In this document: in pieces, positions 26,230-39,665 of the stretch
How the letters are laid out: every line of letters starts with the position of its first letter
Numbering within the stretch: position 1 is the first letter of the stretch
NCBI GenBank assembly: GCA_021397835.1
Contig: JAJFZO010000396.1
Location: forward strand, 1,984,001-2,048,000
DNA length: 64,000 nucleotides
From: Moringa oleifera
Taxonomy: Eukaryota > Streptophyta > Magnoliopsida > Brassicales > Moringaceae
Direction of reading: 5' to 3'
Position numbers and translations under genes: made by a program
Notes under the pieces: model-generated
The model's database searches: none
What the model saw: the letters and a program-made list of their open reading frames with translations, nothing else
What the model was told of the DNA's origin: nothing

Positions 26230-29200
26230 TCACTCTTGCCTGACAAAAGGCGAAGAGCTCACATCAGTGCTGTAAAACGAATCCTCCACTCCGCCATAGT
26301 AGTTTTCTTCCTTCTCCTCGTCCCACTTCAGAACCTCCCTTATGTACTTAAATGCTTCGTCAATGGTGACTCGATCTCTTGCCCGAGCTTGCCACACAAA
26401 GAGCTTCCTCCCTGTTAAGGAAGCATAAAGGTCTTTGAATTTCATGGCAACGTAGTAGTAAGCCTGGTGGGCTAGAGACTGGTTGCTGTTGTGAGGCCTC
26501 ACGGGGCTGAAATCGCTGAACCACTCGCAAGTGCTTAACGGTGCTCGATTTAGCTTCTCCTCAAAGATATCGTACTTGTTGAGTATGAGCACAAAAGGAG
26601 TGTCCTTAAAGCATGGGTGCTTGATCGTTGTCTCGAAGAGTTCCTTGCTTTGAATCATTTTATTTTGAAGCAGGGCTCCACTGACACTATTTTCTGGGGC
26701 AACAGTCATCTGATCGTAATCACTAAGGGCAACGCAGAACACAACCACACGCACGTCTTCAAACATTTCCACCCACTTGCACCCTTCGCTCATTCCCTTA
26801 GCATTTACCCTAATAAGCTGGTATCTGTAACACCCAACATCCTGAGCTCAGCACAGACAATTAGGTGAAGTTTCATTTTACTTCAAGAGCCAACAAAATG
26901 GAGGAAATGCATTACCTGGTTAGAGGCTGTGGAGGAGCTTCCAGGTTGTCTGTGTAAGTCTCAGACATGGGACTGCGATCATCGAGTGAGAATTCCATGA
27001 AAGCCAAACCATTCCCTTGGGTGACCCCTTCTGCATAAAGAATGTCGCGCTCCAAAGGCTCGTATTCATTGCTTGACACTTCGACAGCCTGAACGTAGCA
27101 AGATCGCATCATATAAACCATTCGACATCTCTGAAATGAGTTTTAATTAATTCAACCACGATAAGGAGTGGAGTAAACGTTCACTTTCCAGTAAGAAACA
27201 ATAGCATCAGATGGAACACTTCACGGTCCAAGAAGGTGAAAGCATTATTCGGTAAACAAATGGAACAAACAAAACTTTGCAATGGATATCTGGTGAAACT
27301 GACATCAATGGAAAAAGTTCAGATAAGTACAAGAAGGATACCCGGCTTAAAAAGTACTCTGCAACATCAGGAAGAAAGTGAAGCTCGTCTTTTCTTTTAT
27401 ATGTTTCCTGTATTGCAGGATCTTTCCACACTTCTTCAACTAGCGGAGCATATTCACGGGTTGCTGCAGGGAAAAATGCATCTAAATCTCCGGTAGCTAT
27501 GATGTCCAGCAGCCAATCAGAGAAATGCTTCAATCTCATGTTAAGGGAATAGACAGTCTGACCAGCTTCACTATTCCCAACTTCCCCTGCAAAAAATGTC
27601 GAAATGCGACATATGTTTGACCCACTCGGACAATACCAGGCAACTTGTTTCACAAATGACTAAACAACCTCATAAACTCAGATAAACTATTCACCAACAA
27701 AGTTTGCAAAGGGCTTCACAAAGGACATTTCAAAAACTCAACCTATCTCAAGGGGGAACAAGGAAGACAAAGTATAAATCATCACCTTATTGTCAGGAAG
27801 CATTAAATTTCCTTTAATATTTCAACCCATTGATCATCTTATTGATAGTCAACGAAGATAAAGTATTAATGGGAACATTGAACACCTCAACCAAACCCTA
27901 GATATTTGAAGTCTTTGTAAGCTCACTTCATTACAGAACACAAAACCCATGAAACATGTATATGATCCTGACTTACCTATGATTGTTTTTTTTTTTTTTT
28001 TCGGGGGTCCGGGTTTTTGGGGGGGGTAAGGGGGGAAGGGGGAACAGTACTGAAGCCTTTTTTTCTTTTTCCCTTTACAAGTACTCATTAGGCACCGAGA
28101 ATATAATGTAAGGCAGCATTGAGTTGCTTTTACCTTCAGAGATAAGCTGACTACCAATAGGAGATAAATGCCATAAACAACAGGAAACATAAGGAAATCT
28201 GCTCACAAACACATTCAGCAGAGAAGCTTATATGTGGGAAAGACTCTGAAGTATATCTTCTAAGCCCTATTTCCATTATAGAAAAATTTCAATATCATAT
28301 GCTCCATTCTTACTAAATATAGATTTTGCATGAACTCTAGCCTTAGGATTTCCAAAATATGATACCAGTTATCCTTCTCTTTCTTCAATTTGTCAAAACC
28401 CAATTATAGTTCAATTAAGGTAGACCAAACAGGGAGAAACATTTATGTTTTTTATCAGCCGCATGTATGTGGCAGCCAGCATAGACATGTGTCAGGAGTT
28501 TGCTTTTGAATTTAACTTGATAATAATCATCAGGATTGGAAAACAGTCGACTATGTAAATTCATATTAAAGCTACTTGAAAAAGTGAAAAAGGTAAGAAC
28601 TATGAGCACAAGACTAATGTCCCAACAATTCTTCTTTTTTTATCAGAAAACATCCCAATAATTTAAGTTATAATAACAAATAAAATTTGTTCTATCAGAA
28701 AAGGGGGGGGGGGGGGGGGGGGAGGAGAACAAATAAGATTTGAGATGTTACCTCCTTCTGAGTTTCCATCAGCAGAACCCAGTGCTTTCATTTTTGAGAT
28801 GGCCTCCTCCTCAAATCGCTCCCTTGCATCAAGCAATATGCTAAGGTATCTGTACATATTGCTCTGGATCATCAGCTTGATATCCTGCAGTTCTTCTGCA
28901 GTGAACTTGTTTCCATACAAAAATTTGGCCTGTTCAGCAATGCAAAGTTAATGATTGAGAAGCAGCATCTTACAAAGAATCATGTCATAAGAAAAATGGC
29001 AAATCCATATCAATTAGGAAACTTATGTACAATATATCCTTGGACTACAATTTACCAAGTTGAAGATGATATGTAAAATGCAATGACAAAGTGCAACAGA
29101 AAAACTCTCACGAAAGCATATAAATAGAAAACCAGACTTCAGTTCTTGAAACCTTTTATTGTTAAAAAAACTGCAACTGCAAACATCTACAGCCACATAC

Positions 29201-32200
29201 ATATGCAAGAGATACCCACATGAATGCAAACACATAGCACACATAATGAAAATATAAGATTCACATAATCAACAGCAAAGATGAAATCTTCATTGAAGAC
29301 ACCCATGGATGCATGCGCGCTCGCGCGCACACACACAAAAAAAATACATATAACTAAAATTAGATATTCTATAAATCAAACAAAAATGAAATATTTCATC
29401 AAACCCTATCAAATAGTGACTTCAGAATATGGCATTTCTAGCACCTTTCTGGTCAAGGCATAATGAATAACATGTAGGAATTTTAGCAATTAATGGAGTT
29501 CTTAAAGTTAACATATCCACCACAGTCAATTGTCTTTGGAGTTAACCAAAATGATATAATAAGTGTAAAAGAAGCCAAATTGTCTGCCTGTTTCTTATTG
29601 GCTCAAACCTCTTAGAACTGGTTCTGTAACATGTACCAGACCCTGTTTAATTAAACTGTTTGACATTTGAATCCAGACCCTCATTTCCACCATTTCAACT
29701 TCTGCCACAGATTTGGGACAAAACTCTGCTGGGTACTGTCCAACGAACCAGTTAATCAGCCCTTACATGGGAAAGCACGTATTAGAGGTCAGTGAATCTT
29801 ATGGGACCAAATACTGTTAGCTTAAGCTAATTTGTCCTTCGATACCATTCAGTGAATTTTTTCTAGCCAAAAAAAACCAATCACTTTGTGGGCCCCTTTT
29901 AGTCTATAAATGGTAGCACTGATGCATCAAAACTGACAAAAAAACAGCTTACATATTTTATGAAGAAATTTGATTTTACTGACAGGTTAATCGAAAATGG
30001 GAATGGCTGCCAGGGCATGCAAATAATGATTAAACATGAATTTAGGGACAATGTTAAAGGGAAATGAGCTATATAGAAGAGTTACCCCTAACCAAATTTG
30101 CCAGCATTTGTTCGTATCTCCAAATAAATACTTGTTCTAGTTACCTAGTAAGTTTAACTTTATAGCAGTTTTACTGTTTCCTACCAACAACATTTATAAA
30201 TCTGTCCAAGATCCCAATAAGCTGTCATTAGCAACGGACGGATGACTTCATGAGCCATCAGAAACAAAAGAAAACAGGTTACCATAAAAGCATAGACTAA
30301 CAAACGAAAAGAAAATCTCATTTATACTCAATGTGATTGTCCAAGCAAGACAAGACTTCAACTAAAAGAAAACAGTAAAAAAAGAAAACATGTAATAACA
30401 CAGAAATTATTAAAGTTGATAGATCTGGAGATACTTATGAGTGGCAGAAAAGCGTCATGGGAACTCTTTTTCTTTTTTATCAGGGTCACAGGAACTTAAC
30501 ACAATCCGCTATTATAGTCGATAATTAACACAATATCAGGTAATAATTAACCATCAAATGAGTTTTCTAAGCAATTCCTCCCATGACTGTTATTTTATCA
30601 ATACTTAAGAACTGACAGCTATGAAGGGCAAGATCTTCTACTGTTAATTGCAAGTGGAACAATTAAACTTAAAAGCACCAGGAAAAGACTTTACCTGCTT
30701 GAAAATAGTGCTAGTTCCAGAGCCCTGAAGACCCAATAAAAGAAGCTTCTGAACCTTTTTCTGCTCCAGATAATTTGGAATGGTTGTATAATTGCTAGCC
30801 TCATCTCTTACTCCATGAGGTTGACCATGTGGGACAGGCAAGGAGAATAAGGTACAAACAAACCGCGTTGATGCCTGTCTAGCAAAAACCAAATTCAACT
30901 TGTTCTGTATGGGTCACCCAAGACTAGCATAATATCTGAGAAGTTCCTAACAATGAGGTTGCCAGTACATACCTTCTCCCAAATGTTTCCCCTGATATTA
31001 TTCTGGCCTTCTTCCTCATACCGACCATCATCATAGACCCAAAAATGAGTATCACGTGGACACTGCACCTTTGCCAACTGAAAACATTAAGGGGGAAAAA
31101 AAAGTTACTTATCATTTTGAATTGCCTACAAACTGAAAAAATAAATAAATAAATAAAACAATCTATAAGAGGAGATTATACGCAAAAATGAACCAAGTTG
31201 TTCATTTCCTTGGGTCACTGGCCATCCGCTGAGAGTTTCAGAATTTAATAAAGTAGGTTTCAACACCAAATCCAATAAACGTGTAGTGCTTGATTTATCG
31301 ACCTTTGCTTGAAAGGGAATGAGCACCAAATTTATAAAGCAAAAGCTGGTGCAGAAGCACCTTTGTCAAAATAAGAAAGAATGCACTTTTCTGCATAGGT
31401 TCAAGGGAAATAATTAACCTATATATCAATATCATACTAATTATCTACATATTACATTATTGTTAAAATAGAATAAGTTTTTAGCAATTCAGTCATTTTG
31501 TTGCCACAAAAATTTGCTAAAAATTTATGAACTAGGAGCTAATATTAATTACTGAGAATTGATAAAATGTTTTTCAGGAATAGCCGTTTTCCACATATTG
31601 TAAGCATGAAGTGTACACCATAAAGGTATGCGTCAAACCTAACAGTAGGTATGCTAATTAGAATAGATACTGAACAAGCATCCCAATTGCGACTCGCTAT
31701 GATGAATGCAATGCTTAGTGATTCAATTTAATGATGGAAGAATCCAAGTTGGTATCATAAATATTTTCCTAATAGTGCAACCTGAACCCATGGAAGTGTT
31801 GCAGCTGTTGTACTACGTGCACTTTACATCATAACTCACCTGCCATAACGGTTCTACATGCTATAAATTTTCCAAATCTCGGCTCACTTTGGTTTAACTT
31901 GCACCAATAGCTGTCACCTTACATTTTTTTTTTTTTTGGGGGTTCTTCAAAACCTTAGGAAGTCTGAGTTTGCATCAAGAAATGCCTCAACTATGCCTTG
32001 AGACTCTCAAGACTCAGATGTTTTTTACTTTTGTTATCAGACAAACAATTCACCAGTCCAAATGCCAATATAATTAGACTGCGCATACTTCATTATCTGT
32101 TGGACTTTCTTTCTCCCTCACTAGTAAAAGGATCAGCAACGTATAATGAACTATTAACTTACTTCCACGCATAAGTGATGAAAGAAACAATCTTGTTGAG

Positions 32201-33926
32201 GAAGCAATGTGTGAACTTCCAATTAAATAATAATATTAGAGTAAAATTAGAAACTCAACCTACAGCCTTCCAATGACCATCTAATGGAAGCAACTGATCT
32301 AATACTGCCCGACTTCCATAATTTCTGTCCGAAAAGGTCAATAAGCCACTTCCAAAGTTTAGCTAATCAAATGAAGCTATAGCAAATTGAATAAAGATAT
32401 AGCAACTAACTTCAGATAACAAACTCAAAAGATCAATAAATGACTTGACAAAAAAAGTCTAATTCTATAGCTATTGTTGAACATAAAGAATATCTAATAA
32501 GAGCACCGCATGCAGCAATACATAAGGCAATAAATGCATCGAGAAAGGCCCCAGGGAAACCCTTAGGAAACTTAAGACTTGCAGCTTACAAGACAAGAAA
32601 GACCCTTTTCTGGATAGGTGTTGGAAGGGATGGGGCAAGGTTGGAACAAATGGCAAATACATAGGACAGGGTACACGTTACCTTCAGCACCCTCAATTCA
32701 AGTTTTGTAATTTCCCGGCCATTGATGTATACTTCAGTGTTCCCGTTGCTAGCATCAGCCATAAGTTTCCCCGTAAAATTTAAGTTTGAACTTATGATTC
32801 TATCAGGTTTTTCTCCCTCCTGTCAAATCAACAAACAGGGATGAACAAAGTGATCCAGCTAATCAGGAAGAAAATATAAAATCATCAGCATGTTTGACTA
32901 TAGCAATCCAACTAAGAAAGATTTTAAGTCAAAGACTCAAATTGAATATGCACTAACCTTGCCCCAAAGACCGGATTCTTTATCATACCAATATCTACCA
33001 GGCTTCAACTTCCGTGGGGGTAAGGGGCATCCTAATAATTCTGCCATCTCTTCTGGCTTCAGAGGGAACCCATTCACAATTAGCTGCTCTGGTCGGAGCT
33101 GATTAGCTGAACATTCTTTCTCAGCTTTCATTATCTGTTTCACTTCCAAAGGACTGAGCAATCGAGATAATACCCTTGAATGTTTGCCCAATTTTAACCG
33201 CTTAGACTCATCAATTGGCTGACCAATACAGGTGACACACTTACGCCCTTCAGGCATTGATCCCATTGCCCTAAGCACACAGTTGCTGCAGTATTTAGCA
33301 TCACAAACCAGGCAAGACTCCTTAGTTTCCCACTTTCCTTTCCCACACCTATAACAAACCCTTCTGTTCTTCTTTTTCTTTTCTTTGGAAACGCCAAAAT
33401 ACTCTGGAAAATCTGACTTCTCCAAATCAACATCTTTCCTTTCAGATCTATCAATAGTATTAAATGTGACAACTGGTGCTCGCTTTACTTCATTAACAGC
33501 TTGTTTCGGAGGGTAGCTTAGAGGATTGTGGACTGAACCCGGAGAAGCAGAAGGCGAAGCTGAAGAAAATTCAGGGTTTTGCAAGACAGAAACTACTGAC
33601 TCTGAGCTTGCTGACACTCTAGGACTCTGAGGAGGAGAACTTGTAACACCAGCAATACAAGACACTGGCAAACGGATTGGTTCTACCACTGGTGGTCCCC
33701 CATTAGCTACTGATCTTTGTGATTCAGATAATGTTTCTGCTGCTGGGATTGTGCGTGAATTTACATCAAGTGGTTGGATTCTAGGAAGTTCATATGCGAC
33801 TGGAGGACCACTGTACTCCATAGCTATAGAGTAATCAAACTCAGCTGAATCTTCAGGAAGAGAAGCTCCTGGTGGAAGCATCTTTCTCACCATTTCCCTC
33901 CAGCTCTCTCCCTCCTTGTGCTCCAT
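26230..33926 (-). CDS. XLG3: Extra-large guanine nucleotide-binding protein 3 (XLG3), 860 aa
   Basis: Eight coding exons on the minus strand: 33926-32958, 32819-32682, 31077-30973, 30874-30695, 28929-28752, 27586-27342, 27088-26916 and 26824-26230. Phases agree and all introns are GT-AG. The product pairs a plant-specific N-terminal half with a G-alpha-like half. Residues 181-189 are a basic cluster (KEKKKKNRR, a likely nuclear signal). Residues 191-233 hold a cysteine-rich motif (CYRC, CLVC, YCSNC, CVTC). The P-loop is [13 protein letters not shown] at 452-464 and the base-binding motif NKYD is at 745-748. XLGs work with G-beta/gamma in immunity, root growth and hormone signalling, at the plasma membrane and in the nucleus. 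Switch I lacks the usual catalytic Arg ([10 protein letters not shown]) and the GGQ of switch II is missing (VNAKGMSEG), as is typical of XLGs. XLG3 is preferred over XLG1/2 because of the N-terminal sequence and the PPR neighbour. Confidence 0.93.
27985..28043. repeat. Poly-T and G-rich tract in XLG3 intron 5
   Basis: Seventeen or so T residues are followed by five G tracts of 3 to 8 bases, enough for a G-quadruplex on the plus strand. Because XLG3 is read from the minus strand, the pre-mRNA carries the C-rich complement. Confidence 0.8.
28703..28722. repeat. Homopolymer of 20 G in XLG3 intron 5
   Basis: Twenty consecutive G on the plus strand, 30 bases inside the intron from its 5' splice site at 28752/28751. 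The transcript would carry 20 C. Length in the real genome is uncertain because such runs are hard to sequence. Confidence 0.85.
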
Positions 33927-35162
33927 TTGTCTACAATAACACTATACCGTCTTGAACTACACCCTCAAACTCATATGGTATAACAGTGCTTTCTACAACG
34001 CTGATGACAAGCTTGGATGTCCTTGTAGCCTCATACAGAACAAAGTAATGATAACATCAGCAGAAGATGCACAGAGAACAATTGCTGGAATCACAAATCT
34101 AGGGTCTTTTTGTGATGTGGAGTTGCATTGGAAACCAGATATAGTCACTGTAGAGCAGCAATTAGACAGTCATGCCATTTGTGGATCCTTCGAAATCCTT
34201 CAGAGTTTCAGAAGATTGCAAACTGATATAGCATGTATCACAAATCCAAGAGAAATAAATCAAATTCAACCACTTGCAGTCCAAACATGACTTCTTAAAC
34301 AAAATTGCGAGGTAGATGAATAAGATTGAATCTATTCAGTATGTAGGGTCAAACAACAAACATCCAACTTGATATGAAAACCCATTTCAATAACTCAAGG
34401 TCCAAGGCAGGCTTCTCAGCTAAAATACCCAAAAGCCCATCCGAGATTGAACCAATTTACAGTCAAACATCAAACATTCCAGTTGAACAAAACCAATCAA
34501 GTCATTCACAGCCCAAGTAAAATTTGTCAGCTAAACTACCTGGAACCCACATAAAATCCGATAAATTCAGTCATAAACATGCAGCATACTCCAAATGATA
34601 TACAAACTTATTTAGAGTTCAAACATTCAAAAACAAATCGAGAAATAAATAAAGACATCCTGTTTCTGGTAGTCAAAGCATGGAAAAATCAGAGTCAAAC
34701 AAATCCAAAGAAGAAAACCTAGAACTTTATGACCAAAACTAGTTCAAACAAAGAGTATTCACCTTAGGAAGGATCCTAAAAGGGAAAATGATAAAATCCC
34801 CTTTTAAGAAGTAAATCTCCAACTTTCTTTACAAATAAATAAGAGACAGAAAAGAGAAAGTAGAAAGAGAAAGAGCCAGAGAGAGAGAGAGAAGAGGAGA
34901 GAGAGAGACCTGAAAGGGACAAAATGAAAGAAAATATGAGGAGAGGAGCTCAAAATCTAAGAAGAAGAAGAAGCAATGCTTTGCTTTTTGAGCTTCCTCA
35001 TAATTTTCTCAGAATAACCCAGAAAACAAAAAACGCTTTAAAGCAACCTGCAGAATTGCACATACATCACCATTTCGCCAGAAAAACTTTAGAGACTCAG
35101 AAAAGTCCAAACTCTGAAGACAGAAAGTGACAACATGGTGAAAGCTACCGAGAGAGGTTGCA

Positions 35163-35197
<35 letters not shown>

Positions 35198-35340
35198 GGG
35201 AGGAAGGACCCACATATATTTCTTCGCCCTTTGCTTAGTTCCTGAGGGGACCAGGAAGACGGTGAGCTCGTGCGGGCGTGGCTGAGCTCTCTCTAGCCAG
35301 CGCGTAACGCAGAGGAAGAGAAGCCAGAACGCGACCAAGA
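33927..35340 (-). promoter_or_regulatory. XLG3 5' leader and promoter region
   Basis: The base context just before the XLG3 ATG on the minus strand (TTATTGTAG then ACAAATG) looks like a 3' splice site, so a 5'-UTR intron is likely. GA/CT-rich tracts typical of plant leaders lie at about 34873-34910 and 35163-35198. The first untranslated exon probably lies between about 34900 and 35330. I could not fix the transcription start. Confidence 0.5.
35163..35198. repeat. GA/GACA microsatellite
   Basis: A GA dinucleotide run that passes into GACA units, in the presumed XLG3 leader or promoter. Confidence 0.85.
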
Positions 35341-35879
35341 TATTTGTTTCTTGGGTACTGTTCTCACCACGCTCCTTTGAGGGCGTGGATTATACAACAT
35401 AACAGTAACTTCATTTATTATAAACAGTTAAACACTAATAAAAGATGAAAAGTGAACAATTATTTTTTAAAATTTTATTTAAATTAATAAATTATAATTT
35501 ATTTAAAATATATTTTAAAAATCAAAATTTAATTAAAAAGACAGAGAGAAAAACTCAAAATTTTAAATGATTTTTACTCAAATATTTATATAAATTTCAC
35601 AAATAATTTTTATGATATATATTTTAAATTTACTTTTTTATGTTTTTAAAATTTAAAATTAAAAATTACAAGAGAAAAAAAAAGAAAATACTTTAAATAA
35701 GAATTAATTTTCATTTTAAAAATAAAATTAAATCACCTTTTTGCATGAAGGGAAAAGTTTGAAAAATCTAACTATATTTCTTTATCCTTGAAAAATAAAT
35801 AGCTAATAATTTCAATGATTTTGAGTCTCATTTACTTCTCATGGAGACACTTCTCTCCGGAGATCCTCAATTATGCTTC

Positions 35880-36490
35880 TACTGCGATAAAATTTTTATA
35901 GATAAATATTATTTTAAATTTTAAATTTTATATTTTATAATTAAAATTTGATTTTAAAAATATTTTTAAATAAATTTTTATTTATTAATTTTATTTAAAT
36001 AAAACTTTGATAAAAATGATTATAAAAAATTAATTATATTTTTTATTATTAAGATGTCTAAAAAATTACTCAAATAGATTCTAAACTCTATTTTGATTAC
36101 ATTTTTTAAATTTGAATAATTTTCATCTAATAAGTTATTTTTTATGAATTTTAAAAAATTTTGATTGTATAAAATTTTTTTAAAAAATTAGTATTAAAAA
36201 AGTTTTAAAATTTTTTGTGATAGTATTTTAAAATATTTTTTTAAAATTTATAAAAGAATTTAAGTAAAAATTTATTGTAAAAAATATTTAATTTTTATAT
36301 TTTTAATTTTTAAATTTTTTAATAATATTTAATTTGATTTAAATTGCTAAAATTAATTTTAAATTTTAAATTTTTTGATAAATTTTAATTTAAAATAAAT
36401 TGATAAATTAAAATTTAATTTATCAATTTTTAGATACGAGTTTTTGATTGATAATATAGTTATAATTTATTTTTCATTATAACTCTTTTT
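35880..36490. repeat. AT-rich foldback repeat copy
   Basis: Contains the same core as the cluster at 6.6-9.8 kb (TTTTTATTATTAAGATGTCTA, then AAAAATTACTCAAAT) and an inverted arm near 36390-36470 (GATAAATTAAAATTTAATTT, then TTTGATTGATAATAT). No coding content. Confidence 0.55.
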
Positions 36491-37209
36491 TGTTTTTATT
36501 TTAATATTGGGATAAAATAATTATTATTAATTTTTTATAACTATTTATTTTTTAAAAAAATTATTAAAAAATAAAATAAAAAACTAAAAAAAATATAGAA
36601 AACGAGACTGCTATATGTTGATTAAATTACCTGTTCTATTTTTGCATAATATTATCAATAAAGGGAATATCTTTATATATATATTATTAAAACAAAATAA
36701 TAATGATAATGGCATAATTGTAGGACGATAATGGAGGGAAACATGGTGAGGACAAATATTTTAATGCGGAGTGGGACCCACAAATGGGGTGCCAGATCCA
36801 ATCCAAGCCACCCACTCACTCATCAGTACTCAGTAGCAATGCAGTTTTTACGGCCGCTGCAGTTCCATTATTGCCTTGGGACCCCTTTCCCGCTGTGATT
36901 TCCTCTACAATTCGTACAGTCCTTTGTTGTTTTTCTAAACGTTGGTGTTGGTTACCAAATTCAGTAACTACTCCAAATTGGTATAAAAATATTAATTAAT
37001 TTTAATTAAATACAATAATAATTATTAACATAAAAGCCTTTTTCTTTTCCATAATTAAGTTTACTTAAAAGAGGAACACCATCATTAAATAAATTAACCC
37101 GTGATAAAATAGGGTTTACCATAATGATGGTATGCATCATTATGTTTGACCGATATTTTAAATTTAAATGTTTTTATTTTATATTATTATGATTCAAAAA
37201 TAAATATAA
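36491..37209. other. Intergenic DNA with a short GC-richer island
   Basis: AT-rich sequence enclosing a more balanced stretch at about 36720-36990 with an open frame of 71 codons that resembles no known protein. I see no gene. Confidence 0.4.
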
Positions 37210-37770
37210 AATATTATTTGGAGTAAAAATTATGTACAATTTTTATATTTAATTTATATTATTTATTAAATTTTTATATTTAAAAATTAATAAATCTAAT
37301 TTTAATTTATAAATTTAAATTAAATTAAATTTTATTTAAAAATTTATGAATATTTAAATTAAAGATCTTATATAATGATTTTAATTTAAAAAATTTTTAC
37401 ATATATAAAAAATATTCAAATTATCGTTATAAAATTTTTTATAATTTTATTATTACGAAAATACAACTTTTAAATTTTACACTATCAAAATTTTTAAAAA
37501 TTTATAAAAATATTTTTTATCAAAAATTATTTAAATTTTAAAAAATAACCTCAAAATAAAATAAAAATTATTTTTTAATTATTTTTAAAATATTTTAAAA
37601 ATTAAAGATATTTTTAAAAATAAAAATATCTTTAATTTTTTAAAAATTATTTAAATTAAAATTTAATTTGGATGAAATTGATAAATCAGGTTTGATTTGT
37701 TACCTTTTCAACAAGAAAATTTGATTGATAATATGAAATAGATATTAAAATTTTATATAACTTTGTATTG
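37210..37770. repeat. AT-rich foldback repeat copy
   Basis: Left arm at about 37240-37340 (ATTTATTAAATTTTTATATT, then TAATAAATCTAATTTTAATTT); inverted right arm at about 37665-37765 (GATAAATCAGGTTTGATTTG, then TTGATTGATAATATGAAATA). Same family as the cluster at 6.6-9.8 kb. Confidence 0.6.
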
Positions 37771-39060
37771 TTATTTTTTAAATAATATAAAAATATATAT
37801 TTTTATAAATCAATAAAAAAAACAAGAACTAAATTCACACCATAAGAAATATTCTTGAAATCTCACCGTTGGCATTTGACATCCTTACAAAATAAAAAAA
37901 ATAATTTTATTGAGTTAATCTTTAGTTGAATTTTATATTTATGTAAATAATTTTATTGAAAATTTTAATATTTAATTAGTAAATTTTATAACATTATAAT
38001 TAAAAATAATTAAAAATTTTAAATCACCAAAAATATTAGTTGACAACAATGGCATAATGGGAATTGAATAAAAATTTGGGGTTGGATTTGACCAAAAGGC
38101 ATGACACTATGGTATAGTTATTTGAGTGAAAGGCAATGTATTTGAATTCCTTTATTAAAGAAGAAAAAACTTTAAAAATGAAATGGAAGTAGAAATGCAA
38201 AATTTTAATAATTTTTTCTAATTTCATGAGAAATAAGTTCTTAGAACATATTCAACAGCGGTAGATATCAAAAATTTACATCATGTTGATATAAAAAACT
38301 ATATTTTAAAAAAATATTTTAATATTAATTTTTTATCTTCAATACATTATATTAAAATAATATAATTAATATTTTTTATAATATTTTATAAAATAAATAT
38401 TTATAATATTTAATGAATTTATATGAGATGACAAAATAATTAATTTAATCTGATTTTTTAATTAATTTACTCTAGATAATGAAATATTTTTAATTAAATA
38501 ATTTTGAAGTAATTTTTTAAAATATATTCTTACATAAAAATTTAATATCATATACAATTTTAATATTCATTAAATATTTAATTAATAAAATAATTTAAAT
38601 AAATTAAATTATATATTAAATATTAATCTTATTTTAAATTTTTTAATGAAATATTTTTAATAATATAATTATTCTATAATAATATAATTTATATATCTAA
38701 TTATGTATCAAAAATTTAATTTAACTAAAAATTAAAATAACTTAATAAAAATTAATACAGTAAATAATATTGCTTTGGAGAATATGATGTAACACTATTT
38801 ATTACACTAATTTAGTATTTTCAAAATTCACATTTTGATACTTTATTTATGATAAAAAAATAGATTTTTTAATATCAATTTGATGTTTTGGAGCTCTGTA
38901 GAAAATGTTCTTAGAAACTTAAGTCACAGATAACCAAAGTGCCAAATTCTTATCTTTTACCTGTTTCAAGAATCTATGAGTTGTGTTAGTAATTTTAGCT
39001 ATTGTTAACTCTCATCTCTCCACTAATAAAACCTAATTATCTCATTAGGGCTTGTTTCTT
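37771..39060. other. AT-rich intergenic DNA
   Basis: No gene or recognisable element. The stretch 38270-38890 is extremely AT-rich. Its edges repeat in inverted form: ATATCAAAAATTTACATCATG near 38266 against an AATATCAATTTGATGTTTTGG segment near 38871. It may be another foldback element. Confidence 0.4.
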
Positions 39061-39069
39061 TTTTTTTTT

Positions 39070-39550
39070 TTTTTTGAAATTTAAAATTCACTTCAAAAAT
39101 ATATTTTAAAGTCAAAAATTAGCATAATATTTAAGATAAAAATTATTAAAATCTTTTAAAAATACTCTTTTTCGTGATTTTTATTCTGAATTTTTATTAT
39201 TAAAATGTTTAAAAAATAACTCAAATAAATTTTAAACTCAATTTTAAATTAATCTCTTAATTTTGAATAATTTTTAACTCACAAGTAATTTATGATAAAT
39301 TTTTAAAATTTTTGACAGTATACATATTTTAAAAAAAAATCAGCACTTACTTTTATTTTTTTTAAGTAATGATAGTTTGAATATAACTTTACATCCATAC
39401 AATATCTCAATACAAATTCATAATATAACATCCTCAATTTTACTATTTTAAATTTTTAAATTTTTTAATAAAATCAAAATTAATTAATTTTTATCAATCC
39501 AAATTTATTTAAAAATATTTTAAAAAATTAATAATTAAGAGAGAGAATAT
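39070..39550. repeat. Degenerate AT-rich foldback repeat copy
   Basis: Carries the family core (TTTTTATTATTAAAATGTTTA, then AAAAATAACTCAAATAAAT) and ends near 39550 with an arm of the same type. Less complete than the copies at 7.4 and 37.2 kb. Confidence 0.45.
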
Positions 39551-39630
39551 TTCTCAAAAGTTTAAATAATATAACCTTAAAATCTATTTAAATATTATAT
39601 AATACATTATTGTCCAATCTTATTTTTTAA

Positions 39631-39633
<3 letters not shown>

Positions 39634-39662
<29 letters not shown>
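39634..39662. repeat. TA microsatellite
   Basis: An uninterrupted run of TA dinucleotides of about 29 bases. Confidence 0.9.

Positions 39663-39665
<3 letters not shown>

Noticed and set aside
27088..27121. Upstream acceptor at 27130 for XLG3 exon 7
   Set aside because: It would insert 14 extra residues between SR and [11 protein letters not shown]. The acceptor at 27089 joins these directly, as in the family.
33952..34290. 112-codon frame upstream of XLG3 on the plus strand
   Set aside because: No recognisable motif, non-typical start, and it lies across the presumed XLG3 leader intron.
35009..35338. Minus-strand frame of 109 codons in the XLG3 leader
   Set aside because: Its middle is a translation of the GA microsatellite (SLSLSLSL). 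It probably reflects the untranslated leader.
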